Source: Branchiostoma floridae
Lineage: Eukaryota > Chordata > Leptocardii > Amphioxiformes > Branchiostomatidae
DNA: 60,000 bases
Direction: 5' to 3'
Assembly: GCF_000003815.2 (NCBI RefSeq)
Contig: NC_049995.1
Span: forward strand, 13,418,062 to 13,478,061
Part shown: positions 21,481-31,392 of the stretch, piece after piece
Layout: each line of letters begins with the position of its first letter
Numbering within the stretch: position 1 is the stretch's first letter
Translations under genes and position numbers: made by a program
The notes under the pieces: model-generated
Told to the model about the DNA's origin: nothing
Database searches by the model: none
What the model saw: only the letters and a program-made list of their open reading frames with translations

Positions 21481-24400
21481 CAATATGGGTTCTCCATTGT
21501 TTTGTAATACTGGTACTAAGAAATGTGCATGTATGCATGGTCAGATGTCAGGTACAGTCAAATCTGGTCCTTAAGTGACCCTCTGCCTACTGTGACCATT
21601 GAGTGGTAGAATACTATAGACAGTGAGGTTTGACTGTGCCTGAAACTAACAATGCATGCTTGCCCATTGATGAAGAATTACAAATGTACCAGTCATCATC
21701 AAATGATCTCCTGGATGGAATGTACAAATATCGAGAATTTGCTGGTTTGAGGGTTACATGACATGACATCAATTGTGTGTCACAAATCCAAAGTGCCTGT
21801 AACTTAATGTCTGCAAATAATGTAGCAGATCCACATGCAATGGCTGGTTCCAATTGCAGTCTACTATATTACAGGTAACCCAGACTGAAAATGTTTCTTG
21901 TGTAGCTTGTGCCTAGATTTAATCCTCTAACACGAGCTTACATGAAGGACTTAGCAGAAGAAGGCAATGGAAGAAGGCAATGTGCTACAGTTGCATAGAG
22001 GACAGAGTGTGAAGTTTCATACAGTATTCCATTTAAAAAAGTGTGCTTTAACAAATCAATTGTTGACATAGCATAAGGTAAATGACCAAATGCATACATA
22101 TGACAATATATAAGTATGCAAACTTTACAAAGTAATGTACTACCAGTAGGTATACAATGTACATGCACATGTATGTTTTTATATTACAGACCCATGGTCT
22201 TGTGCTACATGTGTGTATTAGAAGATAAAAGTGCTTTCTTTTTTTACTATTTCAAAGTGCCATACAACTTTTTTATTCATAAAATATGCAAACTAGAGCA
22301 TAGCTCATGTAGTGTAGCCAAGGAGAGTATTTCACATTTAAGCTTGCTTAGCAATGCAAAAATTCATTTTTTACAAGTGTGCCATCAATGTATATAAAAT
22401 ATGAATAATTTTATAACTATCCTGAATTTTACATTCCCTAAAAGGTATCTTTTATAACCTTTTTTACCTGATCGATTTTGACAATCTTTGAGAGATTCTA
22501 TTTTCTTGACAATCAATTTTACTTAAGCTTTGCTGTGTGTTGCAGTGCTTTTTAGCATACTACAAAGTGCTTACATAAAGACAGTAATAAAAAATACTAT
22601 ATAATATGCCTACCACCACATTCCTTAATCAAAATGAATGGATTTTTATAGCATTGAAGATATACGTATCGCCAGGTCAAATGCAAAGCATATTTACAAG
22701 AACAATTGTGCCACCGTAAGGCTATTTTATGAAATTCATTATAAATTATTCTGATCTTGACAAATTTGAAGGATACGTAAAACCGGCAAAGCCTACTAAT
22801 ACATATACTTGTAGCTTGCAGAAAATGTCAACAATCAACTCGAATGAATCTGGTCTTGCAAAGCATATATATAAACATGCTGCAGGACATCAGCAAAAAT
22901 ATGCACATTTACCAGAGTACTGTTGCTCCAGTGTAAGTAACATTTTAAGGCTATATATTAAGACATTCCTGTTCCTTTTTGTACATTCCTCTACAAAGAA
23001 ACTCTATTATATGCATTATATAGGAATTGCATTTAAAATGTGTCAATTGTACTTTCAAATTATTACAAATCATCGCCTTACACTGTATGCAGTTATTATA
23101 CAGTGTCAATCAACTTTGTATGATCATGTCATATACTAACAATTTTGCTGCCATCATGAAAAGTGAATTATTTGCCAAATAGCAATAATTACTCAAGCAA
23201 CTGGATATGATTTTGAAAATGGTCCAAATTGGCTAAAAATTTATCTGTTGTCTAAAATCATATCCAGTTGCTTGAGTGATTCCTGATTGGCGTATCTTTT
23301 GACCTGAATGTCTAACCTTCATTAACAGAAGAGAATTATGTTATACTCAGTGAAAATCACATAATTTTGTACTTGATTGACAACTATCACTTTTCCAAAA
23401 ACGTTTATTGACAGCTCATTTATCAAAGCTGATAAATAGTTTTTGTTTTGATGAAGTTTTATAGATTTTATACTTTTGAAAGAGTGAATCAAAGTAATGT
23501 GGAATTTGCTATACTTAAGAACAATGTCTAACTCTATATTTGCTACTAATGATTTTAAATTGTAACTGCCGCAAGCACATGTTAGCCAAATGCGATGATA
23601 TTTTTGCAGCAGAATATAGATACATGTATGCAGGGACCAACATGTATTAACTTGAAGAATGTGAATGAATTGTGAATTTTGCAATTTTATAAGGTAACAT
23701 AAATATTGTTGCAGAAAATCCTTTGTCTTGTGTATTCATTGGTTTATTTCAACTCATTGAAAGAATTTTTGGTCACAGAAATGGGCAGCTAGGAAAACGT
23801 GAGGATAGTCCCCTAATATCTGCTTGGAGATGAAATTGTAGCTATATAAAGCCGGCAATGTTATCTATTTGACGTCAAAAATGTTGAGTTTTGACGGGGA
23901 AAACTATTACTATATTTCTAATATCCCTTTAATAAAAACTTACACCCACCACCCCTTGAAATGCTTGGACTAATCCGGGCCCCATATATTTAGATATGTT
24001 TGGAAGATTCCATGGAAAGAGCATAGGGTGGTTGAAAAAATAGGCTTTTTGGGGCGTAAATAAAAATAAGTTTTGTATTGGTTTGAATGACACGTTTTGG
24101 TACGAAAAGAATTCTTCATGCGCTAGAATTAATAAGAAATATTTTGATACAGTTCTCCACCCCTCGATGCTTTTGGTTTCGCCCTACAAATGTGACGCAA
24201 CACCTGTTGTTATCACCATGACGACACATCCCGTAACCAGCTGATCGAACAAAACAAATAGAGCGTCACCATAAAGCAAACGCTACACTGTATTTACCCT
24301 CACACCGATACATTATTTACCCTCACATTAACCTTGTTCGTTATGTGCTAGGCGACGATGCTATTTAGGCACATCAAAGGCTTTTAATTCAGCGGCAAAA

Positions 24401-24824
24401 AATCCTTCCCCACAAATTGTGGATGGTAAAATCTACAACATGGTAGAGTCACAATTATAGCTTGGGTGTGATATTATGTGGTGTGATGTTATACTTTTAC
24501 TCTGGGGGTTTTGCTGACGTACTGACCTTATTTAATTTATGAAACATGAGTTTAACATAACAACTTTTTACTTAAATTAATTTTATTGGGAAAATTGACC
24601 TTACATGACGTTTTAATCTTTACATTTGCGAACGGTTTTGTGCCGACATTAAAGCGGTTAAACGTTACAACGTTAATGTTTTTATGATTGCAATAGATGA
24701 TCTATTATGTAGTTGTATCAAATTCATCAACATTTCGTATTCTATAAAAAACATTTATCCTTGAGATGACAGATCAGTGACATTAGATATCGAGCGGCTA
24801 TTTTGAGTGTCGCTCCTAAGCCAA
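21159..24824. other. Receptor 3' UTR and intergenic DNA up to the tRNA
   Basis: Contains the duplicated terminal codons (about 21391), an AATAAA at 22587-22592 as candidate poly(A) signal, and an inverted-repeat pair at 23191-23277. No further exon is recognised. Open frames of 120-136 codons near 22729 and 23322 (minus) are AT-rich and lack protein-like character. Confidence 0.5.
23191..23277. mobile_element. Short element with perfect 24-bp inverted ends
   Basis: Arms 23191-23214 (ACTCAAGCAACTGGATATGA...) and 23254-23277 are exact reverse complements around 39 bases. The same word (AATCATATCCAGTTGCTTG) occurs alone at about 53842-53862 and, split by another insertion, at 44952-45285, where it sits beside a hammerhead-like motif. 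It is probably an end piece of a Penelope-like element or a derived palindrome. Confidence 0.7.
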
Positions 24825-24896
24825 TCCGTGTTAGTATAGTGGTGAGTATCCCCGCCTGTCACGCGGGAGACCGGGGTTCGATTCCCCGACACGGAG
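24825..24896 (+). tRNA. tRNA-Asp (anticodon GTC)
   Basis: A 72-base cloverleaf without intron. Acceptor TCCGTGT pairs with ACACGGA, the discriminator base is G, the anticodon stem CCCGC/GCGGG holds loop CTGTCAC with GTC at 24858-24860, and the T arm is CCGGG-GTTCGAT-TCCCGG-like. The D-arm region (TTAGTATAGTGG, box A) and GGTTCGATTCC (box B) are intact. The body is nearly identical to the usual animal tRNA-Asp. A functional Pol III gene is likely. Confidence 0.97.
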
Positions 24897-24903
24897 AGCT
24901 GAG

Positions 24904-24909
24904 TTTTTT
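24904..24909 (+). terminator. Pol III terminator of tRNA-Asp
   Basis: A run of six T residues begins eight bases past the tRNA 3' end, the normal distance for RNA polymerase III termination. A long T/C-rich tract follows to about 25050. Confidence 0.85.
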
Positions 24910-25371
24910 CTTGAATTTCTTTTTCTCTTCTCCTTTTTCTTTTTCTTCTTTCTTTTCCTTTTTTTCTTCTTCAGTTCCCTTCTTCCTTCATTGTCCTTTA
25001 TTGTCGTCCTTCTCTTTGATTAGCTCTTTCAGACTTTTTTTTATTCTCATTATTCTTGCTTCCTTGTTTATTAGTATGATCTGTCATTTATACCGTCAGT
25101 ACAGGTCGCGTTTTTAAAAGCGATTTTACGAATGGCCTGGGTTTTTTTTAAATCTTGTTAAACAGTGCATGAAATAACTGGTTCTTCCTACTTTTTTTTC
25201 TAACTGCCAAAAATATTGTATCGTAAACAAGTTATATTTCACACCTGTCGACAATTTAGCCGCATAATAGATAGAGCTTTAGTGTGTATACAATTGTAAT
25301 GCAAGGCAAATTGAAAAAAATCTAATTCATTTTAAGAACTAACCTACTTTATTTATGACAGTTAAAACCAT

Positions 25372-25375
<4 letters not shown>

Positions 25376-25406
<31 letters not shown>
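25376..25406. repeat. (TA)n microsatellite
   Basis: About fifteen TA units in a row. Confidence 0.95.
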
Positions 25407-25407
<1 letters not shown>

Positions 25408-25642
25408 TCTAAAGCATAGCAAATGGCATAATTAAGCTTCAAATTAAACTAATAAACAAGGTTCAAGCAAAATATTTCAATCTCGCAGACTGTCAGCGCC
25501 CTCTTGCGGAACCTATACAAACTGCACCACAGAAGCACACAAAACATTACTTACTTACGGAGTAACATTACGGAGACGCTAAAACATACATTCGTTTAAG
25601 AAATCCGTTAAAACTACGGTTTTATCGACTTATAGGGCTTAT

Positions 25643-25742
25643 NNNNNNNNNNNNNNNNNNNNNNNNNNNNNNNNNNNNNNNNNNNNNNNNNNNNNNNNNN
25701 NNNNNNNNNNNNNNNNNNNNNNNNNNNNNNNNNNNNNNNNNN
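25643..25742. other. Assembly gap (100 N)
   Basis: Exactly 100 unknown bases, the usual placeholder for a scaffold gap of unknown size. The missing sequence lies between the tRNA region and gene A. Confidence 1.
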
Positions 25743-26004
25743 CAATTGCAAGGACGCTGAAAAACTTAGCCGCTGCGTATGGGAGCCCCAGTAACTTGAC
25801 TAACCAGGCTTGTTTGTGTACCGCGAGGCCGCCAAGGTTAACCTTTGCTCCCAACAGCCGGTTGTTTGTGAATGGCTCAGTGTCCTCGGCTGCTCTAGAT
25901 ATTTGTCGTGTGTGCTGTACATAGTACGGTGCATAGAATAGCGTCATACCCAACAACAACACTGCAACACTTACTCCTGGGAACCCCAGTGGTAGGAAGA
26001 ACAA
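25743..26004 (-). CDS. Possible minus-strand exon truncated by the gap
   Basis: On the minus strand an 87-residue open frame runs into the N gap (LGMTLFYAPYYVQHTRQ near its start, later NNRLLGAKVNLGGLAVHKQ). It starts hydrophobic and then looks like a soluble protein. The frame has a stop just upstream, and its best internal methionine is the one in LGMTLF. I do not recognise it. If real, it would be head-to-head with gene A, sharing a promoter region. It may equally be chance. Confidence 0.25.
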
Positions 26005-26057
26005 GAGACGATACTAGTACGACGTTTTCTAGAGACAGCTGCAAGTGGCAAGAAAAG

Positions 26058-29000
26058 ATGGCAGGTCTGACGACTCGCACGCCTTTCTTTGGGGTCGTTC
26101 TTGTTGTACTACTGACGCTGATGTCTTCTGTCGGTGAGTATAAATCCCACGGTCACACACGCACACATTCAGAACCTTTCGACAAACTTGTTCAAGACCA
26201 CAATACAAATGGAATATGGCTATTGGACAGGACAATATTCTAAGTACATAAAACTATTATATATAACGATTAGATGGTCTGAAATAGTGCGAACGGCTTG
26301 GCTTTTGAAGCGATAGTCTACAGCAAGAGTTCAAGGCCAGGGCAACCACATCCATAAGGGTCACCGAGGTACTCCCAGAAGTTCCTTTTGAACGAGCAAG
26401 GAGGTTAAAATCTGATTTTTAATTTCCTTTGAACGTGACAGTAGGGGTGGCAGTGTGGGTTGTAGTGGAAAGGGTGTCCCAGAGTGATCTAGATTTGGAA
26501 AAAGAATGTTCTCCGGCCTCTGGCGGTTTTTAGCGAGTTCAGCTGCTCCTGATGGAGTTACGTGACTCATTGACCGTGCACAGCCACAGGTTTTATGTGC
26601 AAGTCAATTCAGTGATATGGTCCGATCGTAACTCCAATGTAGGTGTGCAGTTTCTACGTGTTTGGCCAGAGGGCGCTATGTCTTCTATTTTGTTGGTTAA
26701 TATCGAGCACAAAAATCAACTTTTCGGCTGAAAAAGGCGAATTGTTTATCATTTTACAGTCCACCCAACCGCCGCCCAGTCGACACTTCCAGCTACTGTG
26801 GCGACAACTCCAGACACAGGTCAGTGTTTCTTTGTTTGTTTGTTTTGTATAACCGGTAAACCGACATGGGCATAACAGACCAATTTTGTAACGGTTTGGG
26901 CTGGGTACATTGGGATGAACCTAGGGCTACTCTTGTCGGTAAGTGTGGTGGGTTCTTTAATATGATCTCGGTGTGGTTTTCTTCAAACACGAAACTTCTA
27001 GTTTTGCCTCCGTCATGATGTCTAGAACTTGAAAGCTAATTTAACACCCTATACAGTTATAGAGCCATTGTTTAAGAGAAATAAATGTGGAAAAATTTGT
27101 AATCTTTGGTCATGTCTTGCCATATTTCTAGGTCCATATATCGGCACGACAGTGGGCATTGTGATCGCGTTTGAGTGCATTTCACTGTGTGCCATCATCG
27201 TCATGACTACCATTCTAGTGGCAGACAAGTGCCGTAAGTCATGTTCACTTTCTTCAGCAAGTAAGCTCAATTTTGGTTGTGTATAAGAATTCTCATATAT
27301 TCTATGTTCACTTTCTGTTTTCTTTTTCTACACGAAATATTCTTATTTCACTCCCAATGGAGTGTAGTTTTTTGCTTGTCTATCTCTCTGTGTCTGTCTT
27401 ACGGTCTGAGATTCGGCAATACCCAACGTAGACGATTAGACAAAAATAAAGACAAAAAAAAAAAAAATTATTCTTAAAACATAACGGACCTTATTAGGCC
27501 CCGAACTCTTGTTACCTCCATGAAAAATGGAGGTATTATTTTTGGTGTATTTGTGTCTACGCGTGTGTGTCTATGTGTGTGCGTGTGTATTCCGGATATT
27601 TGTGGTCAGCATAACTTTAGAACCTCTGGATGGATTGTAATGACATTTGGTTTGTTGAAAAGTCGACTTTAAAATCAAGTTTGCCTTCTTTATGTTTCTT
27701 TTTTCTACAGAAGCCTACACCGTGATGAAGTATGCAAGCATTATCGGTCCTTTGGTTGGATGTGCGTTGGCGGTTGTTGTGATCATAGTGCAGTGTGTAC
27801 CGCCCAACAGCGGGTTCGTCCTTATAGTTACCCAAGCTTCTATCGCAGCTGGCTTGAACGTCTTAGCAGCCGGTTCTGTACTACACCAATGTTGTTCCAA
27901 GACGAGCAGTAGTAAGTTTTTTTTTTTTTTATAACGACGATTTGTTGCATCTTATTAAACCTTGCCTCATGGCAAAATATGTCTCTTTCCAACAAATAAA
28001 AACCTCTACAAAAGTTGGTTAGGCGAAAATCGGGTAACTTTACTTTACACAAATCCGTGTCATTTACAGCTTTATGTATAAACTTGGATTCTGAATGTTT
28101 TTATTTAGCACTTAAGACTAAAACACGACTTACTTTTGTATTTTAAACCGCACCTCATTCCAAAATGTGTCACTTTCCGAAACATACAAACCCCTGCGAA
28201 AACAAACGTTGGTAAGGTAAAAATCGTTAACAGCACACAAACCCGTGTTTCATTCAGACGATACCCAGTCGTATTATATAGCGCCACAGAAGATACCCGG
28301 GAGTTTTGATACGGCTGGATACCAGGCTAGACCTCTCTATGCAAAACCTTGGATTTTATAGTTGTTATTTAGCACTGTGGGTGAAAACAAACACTTACTT
28401 CTGCATATCTCTAGAAGACATACAACTTATTTCGAAGTTATATAGCAATGACAGTTAATGATGCATCTGAATGAAATAGGGAAAATATATTCTCCGCTTA
28501 TATAAAATGTTTGGGTGCTGCTTAGTTCCAGGCGATGAACCAGACATTCCTGGTTTCCTGATGGGTTTCCAGTTCAGTGTTGGCTGTATGGTCGGACTCG
28601 GCGGGACCATCGCTGCTGCCTTCAACGTAGAACCTGGTAAGGTTTTGATCGTTATATATACATACAGTCAAGGCTACTTTACTAGCCAGAAGCTGTTATA
28701 AAAGGCTAGTAACTTTTAAGTTAAAACTGTATTTTTTTCAAGCAGAGGTTCGGCTCCGGCTGTTTTTCGCATGTTTTATGTAATTTTATCGGACTTTCTA
28801 ATTTGTACCATTTTCTTCAAACTAATAAATGATATAGTTTAGCCGCTCCATGAAAGATTCACTCATCGAATGATTAACCTGTTGTCTGATCCTCTTCAGA
28901 AACAAAGTTGATGAATATACTGGCCAATAGAACCAAGGAGGTAGCCTGGAATCCAGCCGTGTTGTGCTTTAGTCGCTTCCCGGAGGTACACTTCCTGCCA

Positions 29001-29562
29001 ACACAGAGCGACTAAAGCACGACAACAAGGCTGGATTCCAGGCTACAAAGGAGGCGAATATCAGTTATAACCCGTATTTACATGTGTATCATCATTTTAA
29101 TAATCAATCAATTCAGGAACAGGAACAGCCGGTATTGTCCTGGGTGCCATCTGTACAGTCGGCATTGTTGCAGTGTTCATCTGGTTCATCTGTCGTGTGT
29201 GCTGTTGTAAGACCACTGGCTCAAACGGTGAGTATAGACGCTTTATACGAGCAACAAACATCACAGATACTTTCGTACAGTAAACTTCGAACTACGAGTA
29301 GACATACAAATTAAAGTAACATAAGGGCACCCTGAACCATCCCTTATATTGACGAAGGAAAAAAAAGTTAAACACGGCGTATGTCTTGGATTGAAAAGTA
29401 AGTAAGAAATGTACGTTTCGTTTCTTCTAATGGAATTTTCGCTTCATTGAACACATCATGTATCATTGACCTAGTTTGTCCTGCCCCATGACCTTTCCAA
29501 CGATACCAAGTTTAATGAACGCTTTTGTTTTCACAGACAAAAGTTTTAAGATCACCGCCTAG
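26058..29562 (+). CDS. Gene A: divergent five-helix membrane protein of the tandem family
   Basis: Exons 26058-26133, 26760-26819, 27132-27233, 27711-27911, 28532-28636, 29117-29227 and 29537-29562 (TAG) give 226 residues, and every intron is phase 1. Residues 1-26 form a signal peptide (FFGVVLVVLLTLMSSV). Residues 27-46 are a Thr/Ala/Pro stub. Hydrophobic segments lie near 49-75, 84-110, 115-137, 153-177 and 186-210, followed by a Cys-rich juxtamembrane patch (CRVCCCK) and the tail DKSFKITA. It shares YASIIGP, the exon order and the phases with genes B-D but has one exon where they have two, and lacks their two small last exons. With the signal peptide removed, the N terminus should face outside and the C terminus inside. 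Function unknown; I recognise no catalytic or named-family motif. Confidence 0.8.
27515..27670 (+). repeat. Interspersed repeat in gene A intron 3
   Basis: It starts with a hairpin (ACCTCCAT, AAAA, ATGGAGGT), then a GT-rich stretch, then CAGCATAACTTTAGAACCTC and TGGATGGATTGTAATGACAT. A related copy is in gene B intron 3 (about 34877-35160: ACCTTCACCAAGAAGGT..., CAGCATAACTCGAG, GATGGTTTTGCATGATATTT). No coding capacity is visible. Confidence 0.6.
28941..29046. mobile_element. Fold-back element in gene A intron 5
   Basis: Left end GTAGCCTGGAATCCAGCC with TGTGCTTTAGTCGCT pairs with right end AGCGACTAAAGCAC...GGCTGGATTCCAGGCTAC. The element is 106 bp and nearly all stem. AAGGAG flanks it at 28935-28940 and 29048-29053, a likely 6-bp target duplication with one extra A. 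Confidence 0.8.
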
Positions 29563-29947
29563 CCCTTCGGAACACCAAGTCGCCAGTACCAGTGTCCGTC
29601 TTGTGTACAAAAGCTTCCGGTTTTCATTCAGAGTCTACTTATATATAGTACTGTAACTTTACGAGATGAACATGTTAGAGTTTTGTTAAGTTGAAGAAAT
29701 AATCTCCAACAATTATTCAATCTTTAGTGTATTCACTCACCACCTGGGTGAATACATTCCATTACTGTTGTTTTGTTTTTGCTGTTATATTGTAATTGCT
29801 GTCATCCATTAGAATGTTTTAAGTTATTACGTTTTATTCGATTATTTCTTATAGCTTGTTTTTAACTGTACGCTGGGGTTATCGGCCTTGCAAATGATGT
29901 ACTCTCTCATATCTCATTCTGTGAATCGATAAATAAATAAATGACTG

Positions 29948-29953
29948 AATAAA
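29948..29953 (+). promoter_or_regulatory. Candidate poly(A) signal of gene A
   Basis: AATAAA, preceded by overlapping AATAAATAAATAAATG near 29930, 390 bases past the stop codon. Confidence 0.5.
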
Positions 29954-30734
29954 GTATTAGATACTCTTCGAATATTTGAGTGCAATATGACCCATGGTGT
30001 GAATGTATGAATTAAAACAACATTCAAACCTTACAAAATACAATTCTTTATGAAATTTATTTGATTTACGAAATATACAAATGAGTTTGTCCGGCACAAA
30101 TGCTAGGTGAAAAATGCGTCATTCAATAAGTGACATAATGGGGGCACAGCACATTTTTTTATGCCGATATACAAACGGTGAATGTGTGTATAGTTTCGCC
30201 TGTCATTAAAGAATTCTGTCCAACCGGATGTGATCGCATGACTGATTTTATCTGTTCACTCACCTGTGATTGAGGCAAGCCTCTGAAGGTAGTATCTCAC
30301 TGCACTTGGGGCACCGGTGCGGCACTGTGGGCTTCGTAGATGACACAACGAATTTCAGAGACAAAGAACGGTTTTTCTTTCTTTTTGTGTATTTTGTCGT
30401 CTTTTAGGTCATGATTTTACGCATTACGCAATATCTGAATTATTAAAAAAATGGAGAAAATAACAAAATAGCGACGCAGTGAATGAACCCCGCAGTGACG
30501 CAAGCTTGACACAAGTGAGGTGGGAGCGCACCTTTACCTCGTTCCCTTATAAAGAATCCACCGCACAAGTTTATCTAAAGAGTAGTGGAACTCGTGATCC
30601 ATATCCTTACAGCCCAATGCCACGACTGGGGCAGTTACTAGTAATGTCTCATTGAGGTCAAAAGCTGTTGTATACAGACCCTTGCGTTCTAGTCCCTACA
30701 GCTGGCTACAATGAGAGAGAGAGAAGTAATTATA

Positions 30735-30965
30735 CAATATAATTCAAGTTTATTGCAAATTCTTGCCCGTGGGCTAATTGCAGGTAACATAAAAGATTCA
30801 AACAGTGTAAAATACAATATCACAAGTGTCTACTCTAGTCTAAAACTAGTAAAAGCTAACTCTAGAGCCTGGGTTATTGGGTTCGACTCCTTTTTCGAAA
30901 ACAGTGGAAGACGAAAGATCCCGCTTTTTCTATTATGTGTGGATGATAAAGATCAAAGATATCAT
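30735..30965 (-). mobile_element. LINE 3' fragment
   Basis: Matches, over about 200 bases, the minus-strand LINE end at about 46980-47170 (shared words CAAATTCTTGCCCG-GGGCTA, CTAGTCTAA, GAAGACGAAAGAT). It is truncated and non-coding here. A shorter piece of the same family is at about 36570-36655. Confidence 0.6.
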
Positions 30966-31100
30966 AACAGTTACGTGTTTCCTCTATGGTAAACTCTGAC
31001 CCCAAACGCTATCCAGTTATCTCACTGGGTCAAAGGTCCATCGCACGGTAAACTGTCAACCTGAATGGACATTGGGTATCTAGCGAAACACGATCCGCGC

Positions 31101-31280
31101 GTCGTCATAGCGACAACCTGTCACTGGCCGGTAGGATGAAACGAATCGCCATAGCAACCGTCCGTCAAAGTGACGTTTTGGACGTGAAGAGAACGGAGGG
31201 GGCGTGGCTTGGTGACTCATCGGCGTGCTGTTTTTGAGTGTTAAACGTCCGACCGGTCGTGTGTGCGGTAAGTATATAAG
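31101..31280 (+). promoter_or_regulatory. Gene B promoter: X-box-like sites, CRE-like half sites, AP-1 site, TATA box
   Basis: In order: GTCGTCATAGCGAC (31101-31114) and ATCGCCATAGCAAC (31145-31158), which match the RFX X-box consensus at 12 and 13 of 14 positions; tandem GACGT half sites near 31171-31184; GGGGGCGTGGC; TGACTCA (31213-31219), an exact AP-1 site; and TATATAAG (31273-31280). The start codon follows 112 bases past the TATA box. The same arrangement recurs at genes C and D. Confidence 0.7.
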
Positions 31281-31392
31281 AACCAGCCAAACTATTACAG
31301 TACACAGACAGGTGAAATCACCCACTGCTGAAGGAACCTACGATAGAGCTTCGTGATAAACAGGACTACTGACCCAGAGAAGACGAGCAAAA

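Larger units (their letters stand above)
24897..26057. other. Intergenic: pyrimidine tract, TA repeat, assembly gap, gene A upstream
   Basis: After the tRNA come a TTC/TTTC-rich tract (to about 25070), a TA dinucleotide repeat (about 25376-25406), the N gap, and 315 bases in front of gene A. An 87-codon minus-strand frame abuts the gap (25743-26004) and is treated separately. Any gene A promoter probably lies in or near the gap. Confidence 0.55.
29563..31392. other. Gene A 3' UTR, intergenic DNA and gene B upstream region
   Basis: AATAAA signals at about 29933 and 29948-29953 fit the end of gene A. A LINE 3' fragment on the minus strand lies at about 30735-30965. Gene B promoter elements occupy about 31085-31290. 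No other gene was seen. Confidence 0.6.

Noticed and set aside
22729-23139. 136-codon frame downstream of the receptor
   Set aside because: AT-rich, no recognisable motif, no splice or promoter signals.
24803-25117. 104-codon frame across the tRNA
   Set aside because: It covers tRNA-Asp and a T/C-rich tract; the cloverleaf is unambiguous.
25908-26057. In-frame upstream ATG extending gene A by 50 residues
   Set aside because: It would bury the signal peptide; the ATG at 26058 (AAAAGATGGC) gives the same layout as B-D.
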